Positions 52,627 to 64,000 of a DNA stretch of 64,000 nucleotides are shown here, one piece after another (position 1 is the stretch's first letter; every line of letters starts with the position of its first letter). The position numbers were made by a program, and so were the translations under genes. Origin of the DNA: Azolla caroliniana (taxonomy: Eukaryota > Polypodiophyta); assembly GCA_043228905.1 (NCBI GenBank), contig JBHGNT010000003.1, forward strand, positions 23,994,001-24,058,000. Reading direction: 5' to 3'. The notes below the pieces were generated by a model. The model saw only the letters and a list, made by a program, of their open reading frames with translations, was not told the DNA's origin and ran no database searches.

Positions 52627-54433
52627 GGCTTACCGAGAGCTGTTTCACTGCTACTTTGATTGCACCAGTGCTCTTGGTGTCCACATTAATGGTATGATTC
52701 TGATTTCGATGAGTGGAGGGAGGTAGGATAAGGCCTTCGTAAACGGCACCTGAACCCCCTTTTCCTAGCTTCTTGCTGAACCCCTCTGTGGCAGCATCTA
52801 GCTCCTTGTAAGAGTATCTAGGAGGCAAGCCAGGTAAGCTTTCCAGGAAAGCCTCTTCTTCTGAATCAGGATACTCCACTGCCTTCCTTGCTAGTCTTTT
52901 ACCAATGAACACTCCCAGAATTGCAAGGCCAATGACCAGAACACCTAACCCAACACTTAGGCCGATGATGACATTCTTGGGGATTCCATTGCCATTAGAA
53001 ACACCAGGTGTAACAGGTAAGTGTGCGACCCTGAGGTAGGCGGTGACACTGGGGTTAGCACCAGATTGCATGGTCTGAACTTGATCATATAGATGGCAAG
53101 CCTGGGTGCTGTTGTCGTAAAAGGCCGCAGTGCAAGAGCAATTGGGCAAGCATAAATTAGTGCATTCTTGGGCATTCATCACATACTGAGGTTCCATGTA
53201 TGTATTGGCAAAGTAATCCACCCCTGGCACCTCCAGAAATTGATGTTCCGTAGCTATGCTGCAATTCAATGGAGTGGTGAGGCGACATCCCTGTCGAAGA
53301 TCAGATGAGTCCAAGGGCGTGAAGAGACTTGGGCAGCTGCAAGTTTGGACAGAGCTACAAAGGCTGTTTACACTGCAGTAGGAGGGTAGCTTACAGTAGG
53401 TGCTGAAGAATCCTTTGAAAAGTTCATTGTCGAGTTGGAGGCCATTATCAGAGAGGAGAAAGGAGTCTATGTCACCTGTGGGCATGAGACGCAGATATCG
53501 GAAGCCGGAACCGCCCAAACGGGTACTAAAAGAGATGCCATGAATTGTGAACCCTTCAGTTTCTGCTTGACACTGGGGAGTAATCACAGAGCCTTCTTGC
53601 TCTAGAGTAACCCCTGATCCATCTGCGTTATAAATCACCTCAGTGCGGTTGCAAGCAGAGTGCAAAGCCATGGTGAGGTTACTGACAGCGCCTTGTGCAT
53701 AAGTGATGAGCTCGTAGGGTATATTGGTCTGTTGCTGATCGAAGGTTGCATAGAGTACAGGGCCACCAGGCTCAGCTCTGAGGACATAATGCCCAGTGGA
53801 GACATCATCCAGTGAGAGGCGTGCTGTGACAGTATGGTTAGGCCTAAGGGCCTGTCCTGCCATGATAAGATCTGTAGGGTAATCGTAGCTCTGCCAGAGG
53901 GTGGAGTTCCTGTCGTCTTGCATCACAAGATTCCCTGTGCTATTCATCAGGACACTATATATTCCTGGAGGAGAAGACCAAACCACGCTAGTGGAAGAAT
54001 TAGCGTTTATTGAGTTATTGTTGTTAGAGCTTCCGTTGATGATGGTGCTAATTGAGGTGTGGTCTTGAAGTATGATCTGTCGGTCAGGGTAAATGAGGTT
54101 TAGGGTTGCGTTGGGCGAGACAGGATAGTCTCTGTTGGCAATCCAAACGATCGTAGTGTTGAAGAGGGTGCTTAGGATGACGAGAAGTCGTTGTGTGTTG
54201 TTTTGATATGGTACGAATTGCCATGCGAAGGACCCATCCTGACTAAGAAGGATCTGGAGGTTCGTATTCTGTGCGGTAGCTATGGTGGTGTTGCGATCAG
54301 GTATTGATAATAGGTCAGGAATTGTGGTGGCACTGTAACATGGTATGAGGATGAGATGTAGAGAGGCAGCTATGATTGGAATGGTGAGTAAAAGAGCTAT
54401 GGACATCTTGCAGTGTGGATGAGGATACATCAT
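51520..54433 (-). CDS. G-type lectin S-receptor-like Ser/Thr protein kinase (SD2-5-like)
   Basis: Two exons, 54433-52634 (600 codons) and 52506-51520 (328 codons plus stop), joined across a 127-bp phase-0 intron (52507-52633) with donor GTAAG and acceptor CAG; the intron holds a (TA)n run. The protein is about 928 residues. Domains: signal peptide (about 10-37), bulb-type lectin domain (about 40-195, with VWIANRDYPVSPNA and TLWQSYDYPTDLIMAGQALR), cysteine-rich PAN-like region (about 395-470, CTNLCLPNCSCTAAFYDNS), membrane segment (about 487-510), and kinase with glycine loop GKGGSGAVYEG, Lys597, catalytic loop HLDVKPQNLLLD (Asp about 709), DFG (about 727) and GYMAPEW. The HLD loop lacks Arg before Asp, so it is a non-RD kinase. 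Likely a plasma-membrane receptor; its ligand is unknown. Confidence 0.93.
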
Positions 54434-57400
54434 GATCGCGTATCAACTGATGGGCGAAAAACAGGTTTAAGTGAAAGAAATTAATCGGAGCAGAAAAAAA
54501 TAAGACAGTAGAAGACCCTATGCAGGTATCATGTTGGGCAGCATGGTGGACATGGAGAAGAAGAAGAAGAAGATGGAATTAGTATTTGGGCTTTAGCTGC
54601 TTACCAGATCCATTATAGATAACTGGATATTCAATTCAATGGAGCTTCATTACCCAATGATGATTCCCAATATACAAAGCAACAAGAAGCATTGAATAAT
54701 GCTGGGAAAGAGATTTAACTTCCAAAGACAGGGGGGGGGCAAGAGAAATGGATGACAATTTCAAAACGCAAGCATTATATGGATTATGAATTGGTTGGAG
54801 ATTTCTGGTCTCCAACGCAGAGAGGATGAGATTTTTTTTAATGTTTTTCTTCCATCCTTTGACCTAATTTTCTTCATTGCTTGTAAAGTATCTTGTATGG
54901 TCTTTTCTCTCTCTTTCTCACTTTAGTCTGTTGGCACATCTCCATCCTCTCTCGTTTTTCTTAGTCTTCCTTTCTTTTGCAGAACTGATGACAAAAAAGT
55001 CAAGGAAAAACCTTCCCTTCCTCTCTTTGATTTGCCCATGTGTGGGGTGGGGGGTGTGGGTGTGTGTTACTTGAGATCAATGACTGGGTTCAGAGGTTTG
55101 TGTCCACACGTCCAAACCTTTTTGAAAATGTTACACAACCTTGGAAAACTTGTCTAGAAAACCCGTACTAGTCAACACAGATAGAGGAAGGGGGAGGGAG
55201 GGCATATGTTTGTTTTTTGTTCATAGACAAGTAACTTTTAAAGTGCCTCTTTGATACAATATATGCATATTTATCTCATAAGGTCATGACCATAATCTAC
55301 AGCTAATACCAACTAATGACATGCATTGTATTGGTCTCATGACTATAATCTTTGGTTAGTAACAACAAATGGATTTAAAAGAAATGGTTCATCAGGAAAT
55401 GTACCAAATGTTTTATCCTTTTGTGTCTTCTAAATCCTCCTTATCGTTTGAGCTTGGAGGATGGCTTGCATGAATGTGGTGACCTTAAAAAGCTCACTCT
55501 TGTTACTTACAAACCATGTAACAAGTGAGAACACGCAAGGCACGTTGCATTCGTAGCTTTAGTATGGTTGGATGAACTGTGTATCAACCATGGTTTCAAA
55601 GTCTCTTTGGTAGAATGAGGGTAGATGGTTACCAGTGTTCAGAGATTGATCGTTTAGCACCTAGTGGGCCCTTTATTGAGGTTGAATATGAGGCCACAGC
55701 TAGGATGGTCATGCTAGTGGAAATGTGGATGCTCAAATGGATCTAACATGTGGAGAAGTCACAATAGTTTCAAGAGACAAATTGTCAATTGGATGTTTCA
55801 GATCTTAGATGTCAATATTTTTGTCAAAAAAGTTCTTTATGATAAGATAGACCATCCCAAATTCTATGTGTTTATTGCAATGAGGATAGGGACAGGTTGA
55901 TTAGTTCAAGAGGAGCATGTATGTTGCCTCAAGGTGTCTCACACCAAGGGCACATCGATATGTTCTACAAGGGGTTGGCTACCCTTGTCAAGTCATAGGT
56001 CGAGGTGTATGGACCGGACACACACCCATAAGGTGGAGAACCAAGTGAAGAATTTTGTCAATCATCCTTGAACATCTTGTATCATCTACATCAATCTCGT
56101 GAAATTTAGCTTACTTCTGTCACACAATAGTTTAGATAAATAGAGGTGAACTTCTCGCACATTGGTGGTTTCCCACGTTCAATCCTTGCCAAATATCATC
56201 CAAAATGAAATTGTTGGATGTGATTTATTATAGTTTTTCATATTATATTTGCCGTATTTAAAGGCTTAAATAGGTTTCTATTGGTTGTCCATGTGCACTA
56301 GGCTCTTACCTCTTTGTAGGTTGAAGGAATAATGTAAATATCTCAAATTTTGAGTGGTGGGTTGACTACGTTGTACTATAATAATACTTTTATTGTTTGA
56401 ATATATGAGTAGACACACATGAATGCACATGTATACTACATGTAACAAGCCATATAAAATATGTTTATGTTTTCAATTATGCATGCAACACAGATCATAT
56501 TTGTTGGAAAAATGGCACATCATTAGCTCACAATATGTTATGGAAGTAGTTTGGTGGGTATTTAAGGAATTGTTGTTTGTTATTTGATTACATTATAAAC
56601 ATAACTAAGTGTATATAAGTCAAGCTAAGAGTAGCTATCCATCATTGTGTTTTTGTAAAGAAGAAGCAAAGGTTAATTTCATGACACTTTCATAATAACT
56701 TTTATGTGGAAAAAGACAATATATCTTGTGTTGTATTTTTAGGTCTTTAAACTCCATTAGCTATCAATTGATGTATTAGTCCTTCGCTTGGAAAATGTAA
56801 GAGAACATGAAGCCAAATCGTATGGTTTGCATTGGGACTTGCATCGTAGAATTGCGTAATGTTTCACCGGCACAAAAGCATGAATCTCATTCAAGAGGTG
56901 CATCCTCACCTATTCATATAAATAGATAGTGACAAGCTCATTATGTGAAGATAATTTCTAATGAATAAAGTCTAAGTTGTCCTTTGCACTATAGGCTTTT
57001 GGTATGAGAACCATGCATGTAAAATGTTTGTAGTCTTTGAACATATTTCAAGAGGTGTGTCATCATCAGTATATATAAATACCCAATGATAAGCTTATGA
57101 TCCTCAATAGTGAGACTACGTCAAGTGGCCTTTAAGAAACGATGGCAAGGGCTTCACTTATTTTCAAATACAACTTCTAGTCAGAGGTGGAATTATGCCA
57201 TACCTTCTTCTTTTTTGCATAGCTCGTAGTTTTTGCTCCACTTGTTTCTTATATGATAACATTTGTTTGACCAGATGGTGGTACTAGCCTTTGTATCACA
57301 ATAGAAGTGAGATGAAATGTCTCCTTCTGTTTTCTCTATGTACATTTCTCAAGTAATATACTAAGATGTATCTTTCTTTTAAAAAAAACAGTGAAACCAC

Positions 57401-60400
57401 AACTTGATGATATAACTGATTTGCTTTGGCTTGGGGTTCATGTGTCTTGGTTTGGTTTTAGCCTTTATGGACTTGATGGTTTATGGTTTACCCAACGTCA
57501 AGCCACGACTAACAACTTAATGGTTTAACGGCTTAATTATTTAGACAAACACTAACAATTTGAACCCTAACAATTCTCTTAAAGTTTAGTTTTCAAAAAA
57601 TATCCTTTGAAAATCGAGTGTACTATCAACAATAACTTAGTTTGAGTCAAAAGCAAACCAAGAAACCAAAGCTTAATGGCATTATTAATTTGTACTCTAT
57701 TGAACAATTTGGTTTGAGCTTTAAAATCCCTTAAACATTTTCATTTGTATGGTTTCGGTTTTAAACGTTTAAAGGTTATGTGGCTTCATTTAAGTTTCAG
57801 CTTTCTAAATAGTTTGAGTTTGAGACTCCCAAATCATTGCATGGTAATAACCATATTTGGGTTTGCTAATAAATAGACTTGTTGCATGGTAATAACCATA
57901 TTTGTAGATTGCCTTTGGCATTGTTAATTTTAATACCAATGGAGCATATTTTTTATGGAAAAAAAAAAAAAAACTTGTTGGGCATACTTGTATTTCTTTG
58001 TTCATTCTCTTATGTTTTTCTAATCTAACATTCACTCTCCTCTCCTTATTCACGTTATTTTCCGTTGGCATCAAAGCATCCTTGTATAGAAAAGTTCATG
58101 AGGGAATGTATGAACAATCAAAGCTTGAGCATGTGGCTATTCAATAATCTCATTTGTCATTGTTACATACAAACATAGGAATGGGTGATATGGCCCTAAT
58201 TTTGACTATGAAAAATCTAAGACAAATTGGAAGTCTAGAAATTGAATTTGAGTCTTGAGAGTGTATAAAACTACCATCTCCAAACATAACTATCATGCAA
58301 TACATGAATATATGGATGACTAGGATATCCTTTGTTTTCATGAAATACATGCAATGTGAATGAACTATGACCATAGATAGGGTACACATGGTGGGTACTT
58401 TCCTGGGAAAGTGGGAGACATTGAGATGGATGCGAAGTGATATTCAAGCAAAATACCTTGAAATTACAGCAATTTGAGATTCATCCTACAACCTAACAAC
58501 ACCTAGGAATTCAGAAGTTCATCCTTGTTAAGAAACCAATGCCGGCAGTAAATGGGGCGACATTGACCATGAATCCCGCCTTGTTGTGTTCCTTATATAA
58601 AGTTAAGATATTTTCTTTGAAAATTTCTGTCATGCATTAAGTGTGGAAAACAAGGGCGTCCAAAATTTCTTTCTTCTTAGAAAATAGAGGGGAATGACAA
58701 AGCTTTAATGGCATTAAAGAATGATTGCAATGCAAGGAAGATACAATAACACTATGTTGTACCATAGAATCCTTGGGAAGGGATCACACTATAGAGAGAA
58801 TGATTGGGGCCTTGGAGAGGAATAACATAATCTCATTCTACCTCGAGATGAGCAGGCATATTGGCAATACCTTGATGAACAAACCTACATAGATTAAATA
58901 CACTATGAATTGTGCTTATTTTGTAGAATTCTTAGTAGCCCACATAATGTATAATAGCCCATTTCCAATTTGCTACGTTACAAACCATGTTGACATAGAG
59001 GAGAGGTGTTTGAAAAGAGGAAGTGTTAGAGTAATCTTGATCTTGATTCGAGCTTAGCGTTTCTTGTACAACATCTCCATGAATTAATCTTCAAAGGACC
59101 ATTTCCCATAGAGCAATCTTCACAATATCAATAAGATTGCTTATATTCATCCTCTATAGCTTCTAAAATTGAAAACACCACTCGTCTAGAGAAAACACAT
59201 TGGCCTCAATAAAGATTACTTATTATGAATCATCATTTGCTAAAAAGAAACTTCAAATTAGCTACAACAATATCATTATGAGTGTAAATAATGCTAACAT
59301 TATATCCTCAAAGCCCATGCAAGTATTCAATGTAGAAGGAACTATGTGTAATATTAATTGCGTCAAGTATATCAATTAATAAGTTGGGCAGACAATGGTT
59401 GTTATCATCCACCCACGCGAATCGTGATCCCTAATTAGAGCTTATGTGGTGTTAAAAACATATGCTAGAGTGGACAACTTCAACTAAAGATTATATACTA
59501 GATGCACTCATTATATGGGACTAAGAACTATTTGTTACTCCTTCAATCATCCGGTGAGTATCAATCTATCTTGTGTGGTATCTATAATAATGAATAAGTC
59601 CAAAAAACTCAAGTGGTCAAACCTTATGTATCTTGTTTGGTGCCAAAATCTCCCAAAACATGACACAAATAAGTGTATATGGGCCATGGATGGTTAAGTA
59701 TCACTCTCTTCTTTTTTACCCATAAAAACATCCTCCATTGGTATTAACATAAAGTGGTCAAAGGCAATATACAAAACAATCCACTATTACAAAGAATATT
59801 GCAACATATTTAACTAGAAAACTATTGAACACTCATGTAGGTTCAGCAATCCAGCCACATTTAGCATCCATATCAAGCAAGGAATTCTCACCAACAACAC
59901 TGGGTTCAAAAAACCCCCTCTTTTTACAAGCTGAATATGGATTTTTGGCCTTTAACACTAGGTTAAGTATCACTCTCTTGAATCCTCTCAAAATGCAAAC
60001 ATTAAAAAGCTGGCCAACAATATGTGCAAAAGCAATACTATGTTTGGAGGGTTAGTTAAGTTTGTGGAGAACATGTATCCCATGCTCAAAAGTACATGCC
60101 TACCATATGGTAACCAAGTAAAAGTTAACACTATGAGGATAGTTTACAAAAAATGACACGTGTTAAAGCATGCGGTGGAAGCATTGCAAATTTGTATTTG
60201 TACATCATATAAGAGACTTTGGATGTCACCACCAATTCAATATACCAATTTATTCTTTTTTATTTTCTTGAATAATGGAATCATAATTATTAATTCAATG
60301 CTCATATAAACGTGACAATGTAGTGGACTAAAGCTTCTGCTCATCTTAAGGTTGTGAATTAAAGTCGTCTCTAATGGAACATTCATTGCACAGGACTTTG

Positions 60401-60974
60401 GCTTCCATTAAAAAAATAATTTCAAATGCTAAGCTTGAGATCATGCTCACTAAACAATTGATCCTAAAGAGCTACATTCCGAATTCTCTTTACACTTTTG
60501 TAGGGTTAATATGATAACCTTGATGTATAAATGCAATGCTCACAACAATTTTACTCGTATAGGGATTGGGTTATGGGTATAAGTTAGAGTTGAAGCTATG
60601 ATGAGTCTATCATCTAGTTGGGTCTTCAGGGAGGATAAAGCAAATGTTTTAAGGTGGCTCCAACTTGGTTGGTTCGAAGGTCCATAACAATTTAAGAAAT
60701 CCAAGTTTGGACAATCGCATGGGTGACCTCATGGACAATCTATTCCCAAAAGCAATGGGATTTTGAAACATAAATTATTCATCCAATTCTATGTTAACTC
60801 TCTAAGCTAGTCCAAGGTTTGCGAGATTGCTTCAATTCTGACTACATTGGATGTTCCTATCGCCTTAAGAGGTCAGAGTTAGCACTAGTCGGGGAACTAT
60901 AAGAAGTCTCTCCCACAATTTTATGCATTGTTGATAGAACCCATGCGGCATAAAAAAATGCAAGGATTTGGACA

Positions 60975-61091
60975 ACTAGAACCTTCTAAATTCGTGCCAA
61001 CCCAGGAAAGTTGTCGAGAGAATCCATTGGTCACTAGATCCTTCTAAATTTGTGCCATCCCAAGAAAATCGTCCAAAGAATCCATTGGCCA
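60975..61091. repeat. Tandem duplication of about 58 bp
   Basis: Units at 60975 and 61033, each reading ACTAGA-CCTTCTAAATT-GTGCCA and ending in AATCCATTGG, with several mismatches. Confidence 0.8.
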
Positions 61092-61773
61092 CCAACTAAT
61101 GCAAGTAACTCACTTCATCAATGTATGGTTGGGTAGATTATCACATAACACATACATAGGCCAAATATCTATGCAATCCACATAACAAAATGTCCCAAAA
61201 TTACTCCTTGCCACAAAGGCGATCATTCTTCGCAATGAATTGACCATAGGCAAAGGTAGCTAGCAATGTTACATGGCAACTTGTTTTCACACCATGTTGC
61301 ACGATTATTTCCGGATTTTCGAGTTCCCTTCGTTCAATGCCATTAGAAATGTTGTGTCGATACGAACAAATGGACCCTAGGGCTGGGTGTTTGGTAGTTT
61401 CATCGTTCCATGGTGGGATGGACACCGTTGATTTCCATTGAAACCAAGTAAGTGAAGCTAAATCAAGGTATAAAGCGAAGCTATAAATAAAGCTTCTTAT
61501 ATGCAACTTTCCAAATCAGCCCTCCCTGTGAACCCTTCCTTTTTAAGGTTTTACATGTGGAGATAGATGCTAGGGTATGTATATGTGCATGTGTAATGGA
61601 TCCATCTGTTAATCGTACCCAAGGGCCAAAATCAACTGATCTTGATCTCCAGAGAGACCCACCCATCATTATCACCATCACCATCACCGCCTTATATGCG
61701 GTCATCATTGAATTCCGGATGTTTTCCCTCTCACCTTCTTCCATCGAGCTTTAATGGCGGTCACATCTTCCCT

Positions 61774-61882
61774 CCCCCCCCCCCCCCCCCTCTGTCTCCC
61801 TCTCTCTCTCTCTTAGAGAGTTATATATTATACATTGACATGGCTCTATAAGAAGATGTAATAGAAGGAGAAACATTCGAGT

Positions 61883-61925
<43 letters not shown>
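61774..61925. repeat. Poly-C, (CT)n and (GA)n microsatellite cluster
   Basis: A C17 run (61774-61790), a short CT run to about 61813 and a GA run (about 61885-61925). These lie 0.8-0.9 kb upstream of the ketoacyl-CoA synthase start, perhaps in its promoter or 5' leader. Confidence 0.92.
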
Positions 61926-61926
<1 letters not shown>

Positions 61927-61974
61927 ATTTAACAGTGCAGAAGATATGGCATTTTAGGGCCATCTAGAAAGTGG

Positions 61975-62560
61975 ATTAGAGTTTCAATTAAAGAAAGTGA
62001 ATTAGGTTTTTCAAATCAAGCAGTGCCAGTTTTAGGTTTCATTCGAAAGTCGCGCAAGAAGGAGGATTCTATGAAGAAGGTGGATTAGAGAGGTTCATTA
62101 AGAAAGCGGATTAGGGATTGAACAGTCAAGCAAGAGTTAGAGTTCAACAAGAATGCGGATCAGGGTTTCAAATAAAGCAGTGGGGCTCTAGGGTGTTCCA
62201 TGAAAGTGCGTTCTGGTTTCAGAAGTCAAGAAAAAATTAGGGCTTTTTAAATCAAGCAGTGGCGTTAGGCTTTCAAATCGATCAAAGACTAGGACCTTGA
62301 ATCTGTCAAGGATTAGAACCTTGATTCTGTCAAGGATTAGGAGTTTCAAAATCAATAAATTTTTTAGAGCTTCAAAGATTAAGGGAGATTGAAAATCAAA
62401 ACTAAGATCTAAAGGTTTCAAATCAAGCAAAAGATTAGAGCTTGAAAATCAGGCAAGCATAAAGTCAACAACTCCTTGCAAAAGGTGCTTTTAGGGTTTC
62501 CAAACAAAAAGATTTCTGGGCCTCAAAATCTATACAAGGTTTTAGTGTCTCAAATCTTTT
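61975..62560. repeat. Degenerate short repeats upstream of the ketoacyl-CoA synthase
   Basis: About a dozen imperfect units of 25-40 bp built on TTAGGGTTTCAAATCAAGCA, for example near 62008, 62163, 62245 and 62415. Some are locally tandem, such as TCTGTCAAGGATTAG twice near 62300-62340. No coding frame. They may lie in the promoter or 5' leader of the gene at 62703. Confidence 0.6.
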
Positions 62561-62702
62561 AACAATCCAAGCAAGGGGATATTCTTTCTATCAATTAACA
62601 TAACATTGGTGACTTCTACCAAAGGTTACGATTTTGCAATCTTCAACTAAAGAAGTTTAGGGCTTTCAATCAGAAAGCAAGCATAAACATTTATCAAGAA
62701 GA

Positions 62703-64000
62703 ATGGTGAAACTAGAAGATCAGTCTCTTCTGGCCACTGAGATAACTCCTAATGGGTCAATGAGCTTCTCGGTCCGTGTGCGTCGCCGCCTCCCCGACTT
62801 CCTTCAATCAGTGAACCTCAAGTATGTAAAACTGGGATATCATTATCTGATAAGCCATGGTGTCTACCTCTTCACCATCCCTACCCTCCTTGTGGCTTTC
62901 AGTGCTGAGGTTAGTACTCTCTCTATTCAAGACATCTCTCAATTGTGGGAGCACTTTGAATTCAATCTCTTAAGTGTCATGGTTTGCTCTGGAGCTTTGG
63001 TGTTCATAATAACACTCTACTTCATGACTTGCCCGAGAGATGTTTATCTCGTGGATTTCTCTTGCTTTAAGCCACCTGAAGAGCTGAAACTGAGTAGAGC
63101 TAGATTCCTGGAAAATGCAAGAGAGAAGGGTAAATTCAATGAAGCTAGCTTGGAGTATATGAAGAAGTTTATGACTAGGTCTGGACTGGGTGAAGAGACA
63201 TATTTGCCTAAAGATTTGTTTGATTCCAAACCAAGTATGAGAGCAGGAAGAGATGAAGCGGAAATGGCCATGTTCTCAGCCCTTGATGAACTTTTCCAAA
63301 AGACTAGAATTAAACCCAAGGATGTGGGTATACTTGTGGTGAATTGTAGCCATTTTAATCCTACCCCTTCACTTTCAGCTATGATAATAAATCACTATAA
63401 GATGAGGGGTAATATACTAAGCTTCAATGTAGGTGGTATGGGATGTAGTGCCGGTATTATAGCACTTGATTTGGCTAATGATATGCTTCAAGCACATGGT
63501 AGATCTTATGCTGTGGTGGTTTCTACTGAAAGTATGACAATGAGCTGGTACATGGGCAATAAGAGATCAATGCTTTCTCCCAACTGTTTGTTCAGACTTG
63601 GCGCGTCTGCTGTACTTCTCTCTAACAAGAGATCAGATAGGAGGAGAGCAAAATACAAGCTTTCTCACATTGTAAGAACACACAAAGGAGCTGATGACAA
63701 GAGCTATAGATCTATATACCAAGAAGAAGATGAAGATAAAAACAAAGGTGTATCCCTCTCTCCGGACCTCATTGAATTGGCGGGAGATGCAATCAAGACA
63801 AACATTACCACAATGGGTCCTCTTGTATTGCCATTATCTGAACAAATCCTCTTCCTAGCTGCCCTTTTTTGCAAGAATGTGCTCAATATTAAAGGGATGA
63901 AGCCATATATACCCGATTTCAAACTTGCATTTGAGCATTTTTGCATCTACGCGGGGTCAAAACAAGCGCTAGATGAGATGGAAAAGAATTTAGGTCTTTG
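62703..64000 (+). CDS. KCS: 3-ketoacyl-CoA synthase (KCS), 3' end beyond window
   Basis: The first 432 codons, open and intronless so far, from ATG 62703. KCS condenses acyl-CoA with malonyl-CoA in the ER membrane, the first step of very-long-chain fatty acid elongation for waxes, cutin-associated lipids, sphingolipids or seed oil. Two membrane segments (about 46-67 and 88-109) precede [15 protein letters not shown]. The active-site Cys is at 248 (VGGMGCSAG). Other family landmarks are [25 protein letters not shown] (His327) and [13 protein letters not shown]. At 411-417 the family motif EHFCIHAGG reads EHFCIYAGS: His412 is kept, but the second His is Tyr416. By alignment this is His391 of Arabidopsis FAE1, reported as essential. 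The Asn of the triad lies past the window end. It may be an inactive or changed paralogue. Confidence 0.93.
   Translation, partial: MVKLEDQSLLATEITPNGSMSFSVRVRRRLPDFLQSVNLKYVKLGYHYLISHGVYLFTIPTLLVAFSAEVSTLSIQDISQLWEHFEFNLLSVMVCSGALVFIITLYFMTCPRDVYLVDFSCFKPPEELKLSRARFLENAREKGKFNEASLEYMKKFMTRSGLGEETYLPKDLFDSKPSMRAGRDEAEMAMFSALDELFQKTRIKPKDVGILVVNCSHFNPTPSLSAMIINHYKMRGNILSFNVGGMGCSAGIIALDLANDMLQAHGRSYAVVVSTESMTMSWYMGNKRSMLSPNCLFRLGASAVLLSNKRSDRRRAKYKLSHIVRTHKGADDKSYRSIYQEEDEDKNKGVSLSPDLIELAGDAIKTNITTMGPLVLPLSEQILFLAALFCKNVLNIKGMKPYIPDFKLAFEHFCIYAGSKQALDEMEKNLGL

Larger units (their letters stand above)
54434..61970. other. Long intergenic region without recognisable genes
   Basis: AT-rich DNA with many stops in all frames. 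I see no open frame over about 100 codons with a recognisable family and no complete transposable element. It contains a short tandem duplication (60975-61091) and microsatellites (61774-61925). A TGTTGG start near 56500 with a TATA-like GTATATAAG resembles a copia LTR, but no end or target duplication could be found. The promoter of the receptor kinase should lie just above 54434. Confidence 0.55.

Noticed and set aside
54980-55020. Another CTGATGA followed by AAAA, and CTGATGGGCGAAAA near 54440
   Set aside because: Neither has a stem II between the core boxes nor pairing arms. Chance matches to the hammerhead core.
56500-56690. Possible solo copia LTR starting TGTTGGAAAAATGG with GTATATAAG
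   Set aside because: No convincing CA end and no 5-bp duplication around any candidate end, so left unannotated.
57805-58389. Open frames of 79-89 codons in the kinase-KCS interval
   Set aside because: Low-complexity, AT-driven sequence, no family, no neighbouring exons.
62188-62430. Minus-strand frame rich in Leu/Asp (MLDLKPLDLSFDFQSPL)
   Set aside because: It is the translated degenerate repeat upstream of KCS and its periodic content explains the openness.

Overview
This is nuclear DNA of a land plant. About 48.6 kb (1-48590) is a stack of retrotransposons nested inside one another. About 15 kb of AT-rich, gene-bearing DNA follows, with a G-type lectin receptor kinase (51520-54433, minus), a broken kinase copy (48684-49115, plus) and the 5' two-thirds or more of a 3-ketoacyl-CoA synthase (62703 to the window end, plus). 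A Penelope-like element argues weakly for a non-flowering vascular plant such as a gymnosperm, fern or lycophyte. The sequence alone does not fix the species.

Nesting order, rebuilt from LTR ends, target-site duplications and restored reading frames: copia I (minus, 46018-48590, rest off-window) holds chromovirus G (plus, 19439-46017, 5' end off-window). G holds gypsy element D (minus, 5' LTR at 18777-19438) in its gag. D holds element C (6019-18432) and element A (1-5270, continuing leftward), both in its gag. C holds copia F (9363-14810) in its reverse transcriptase. Between G gag and G pol lie a Penelope-like element (about 20281-23160) and the 5'-truncated copia H (about 23165-42480). H holds gypsy element E (25496-39639), and E holds A' (26496-33660) in its gag.

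A, A', C, D and E are one Ty3/gypsy family. They share TGTCG...CGACA LTR ends, a TTGGTGAACCCGACGTGAA primer-binding site and a Gag with a CCHC knuckle and a protease carrying Asp-His-Gly. Their pol lies in the -1 frame, starting at the Gag stop, and ends without a chromodomain. A' looks intact, its two LTRs differ by eye only in one homopolymer T, and A is almost identical to it. C and E are decayed. Three insertions give 4-bp duplications centred on CG (CCGG, ACGC, ACGG).

The strongest less-expected signals are: a hammerhead ribozyme fold downstream of the Penelope-like reverse transcriptase and on its strand (20307-20361); a run of seven alternating TTC/GAA heat-shock units just upstream of the TATA box in the chromovirus LTR (45734-45766); a conserved Gag-Pol -1 slip site; CpG-centred target duplications; and a ketoacyl-CoA synthase with Tyr in place of a catalytic His.

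The 8 kb between the kinase and the synthase, and most of 49116-51519, hold no gene I can support, only microsatellites and short tandem duplications.
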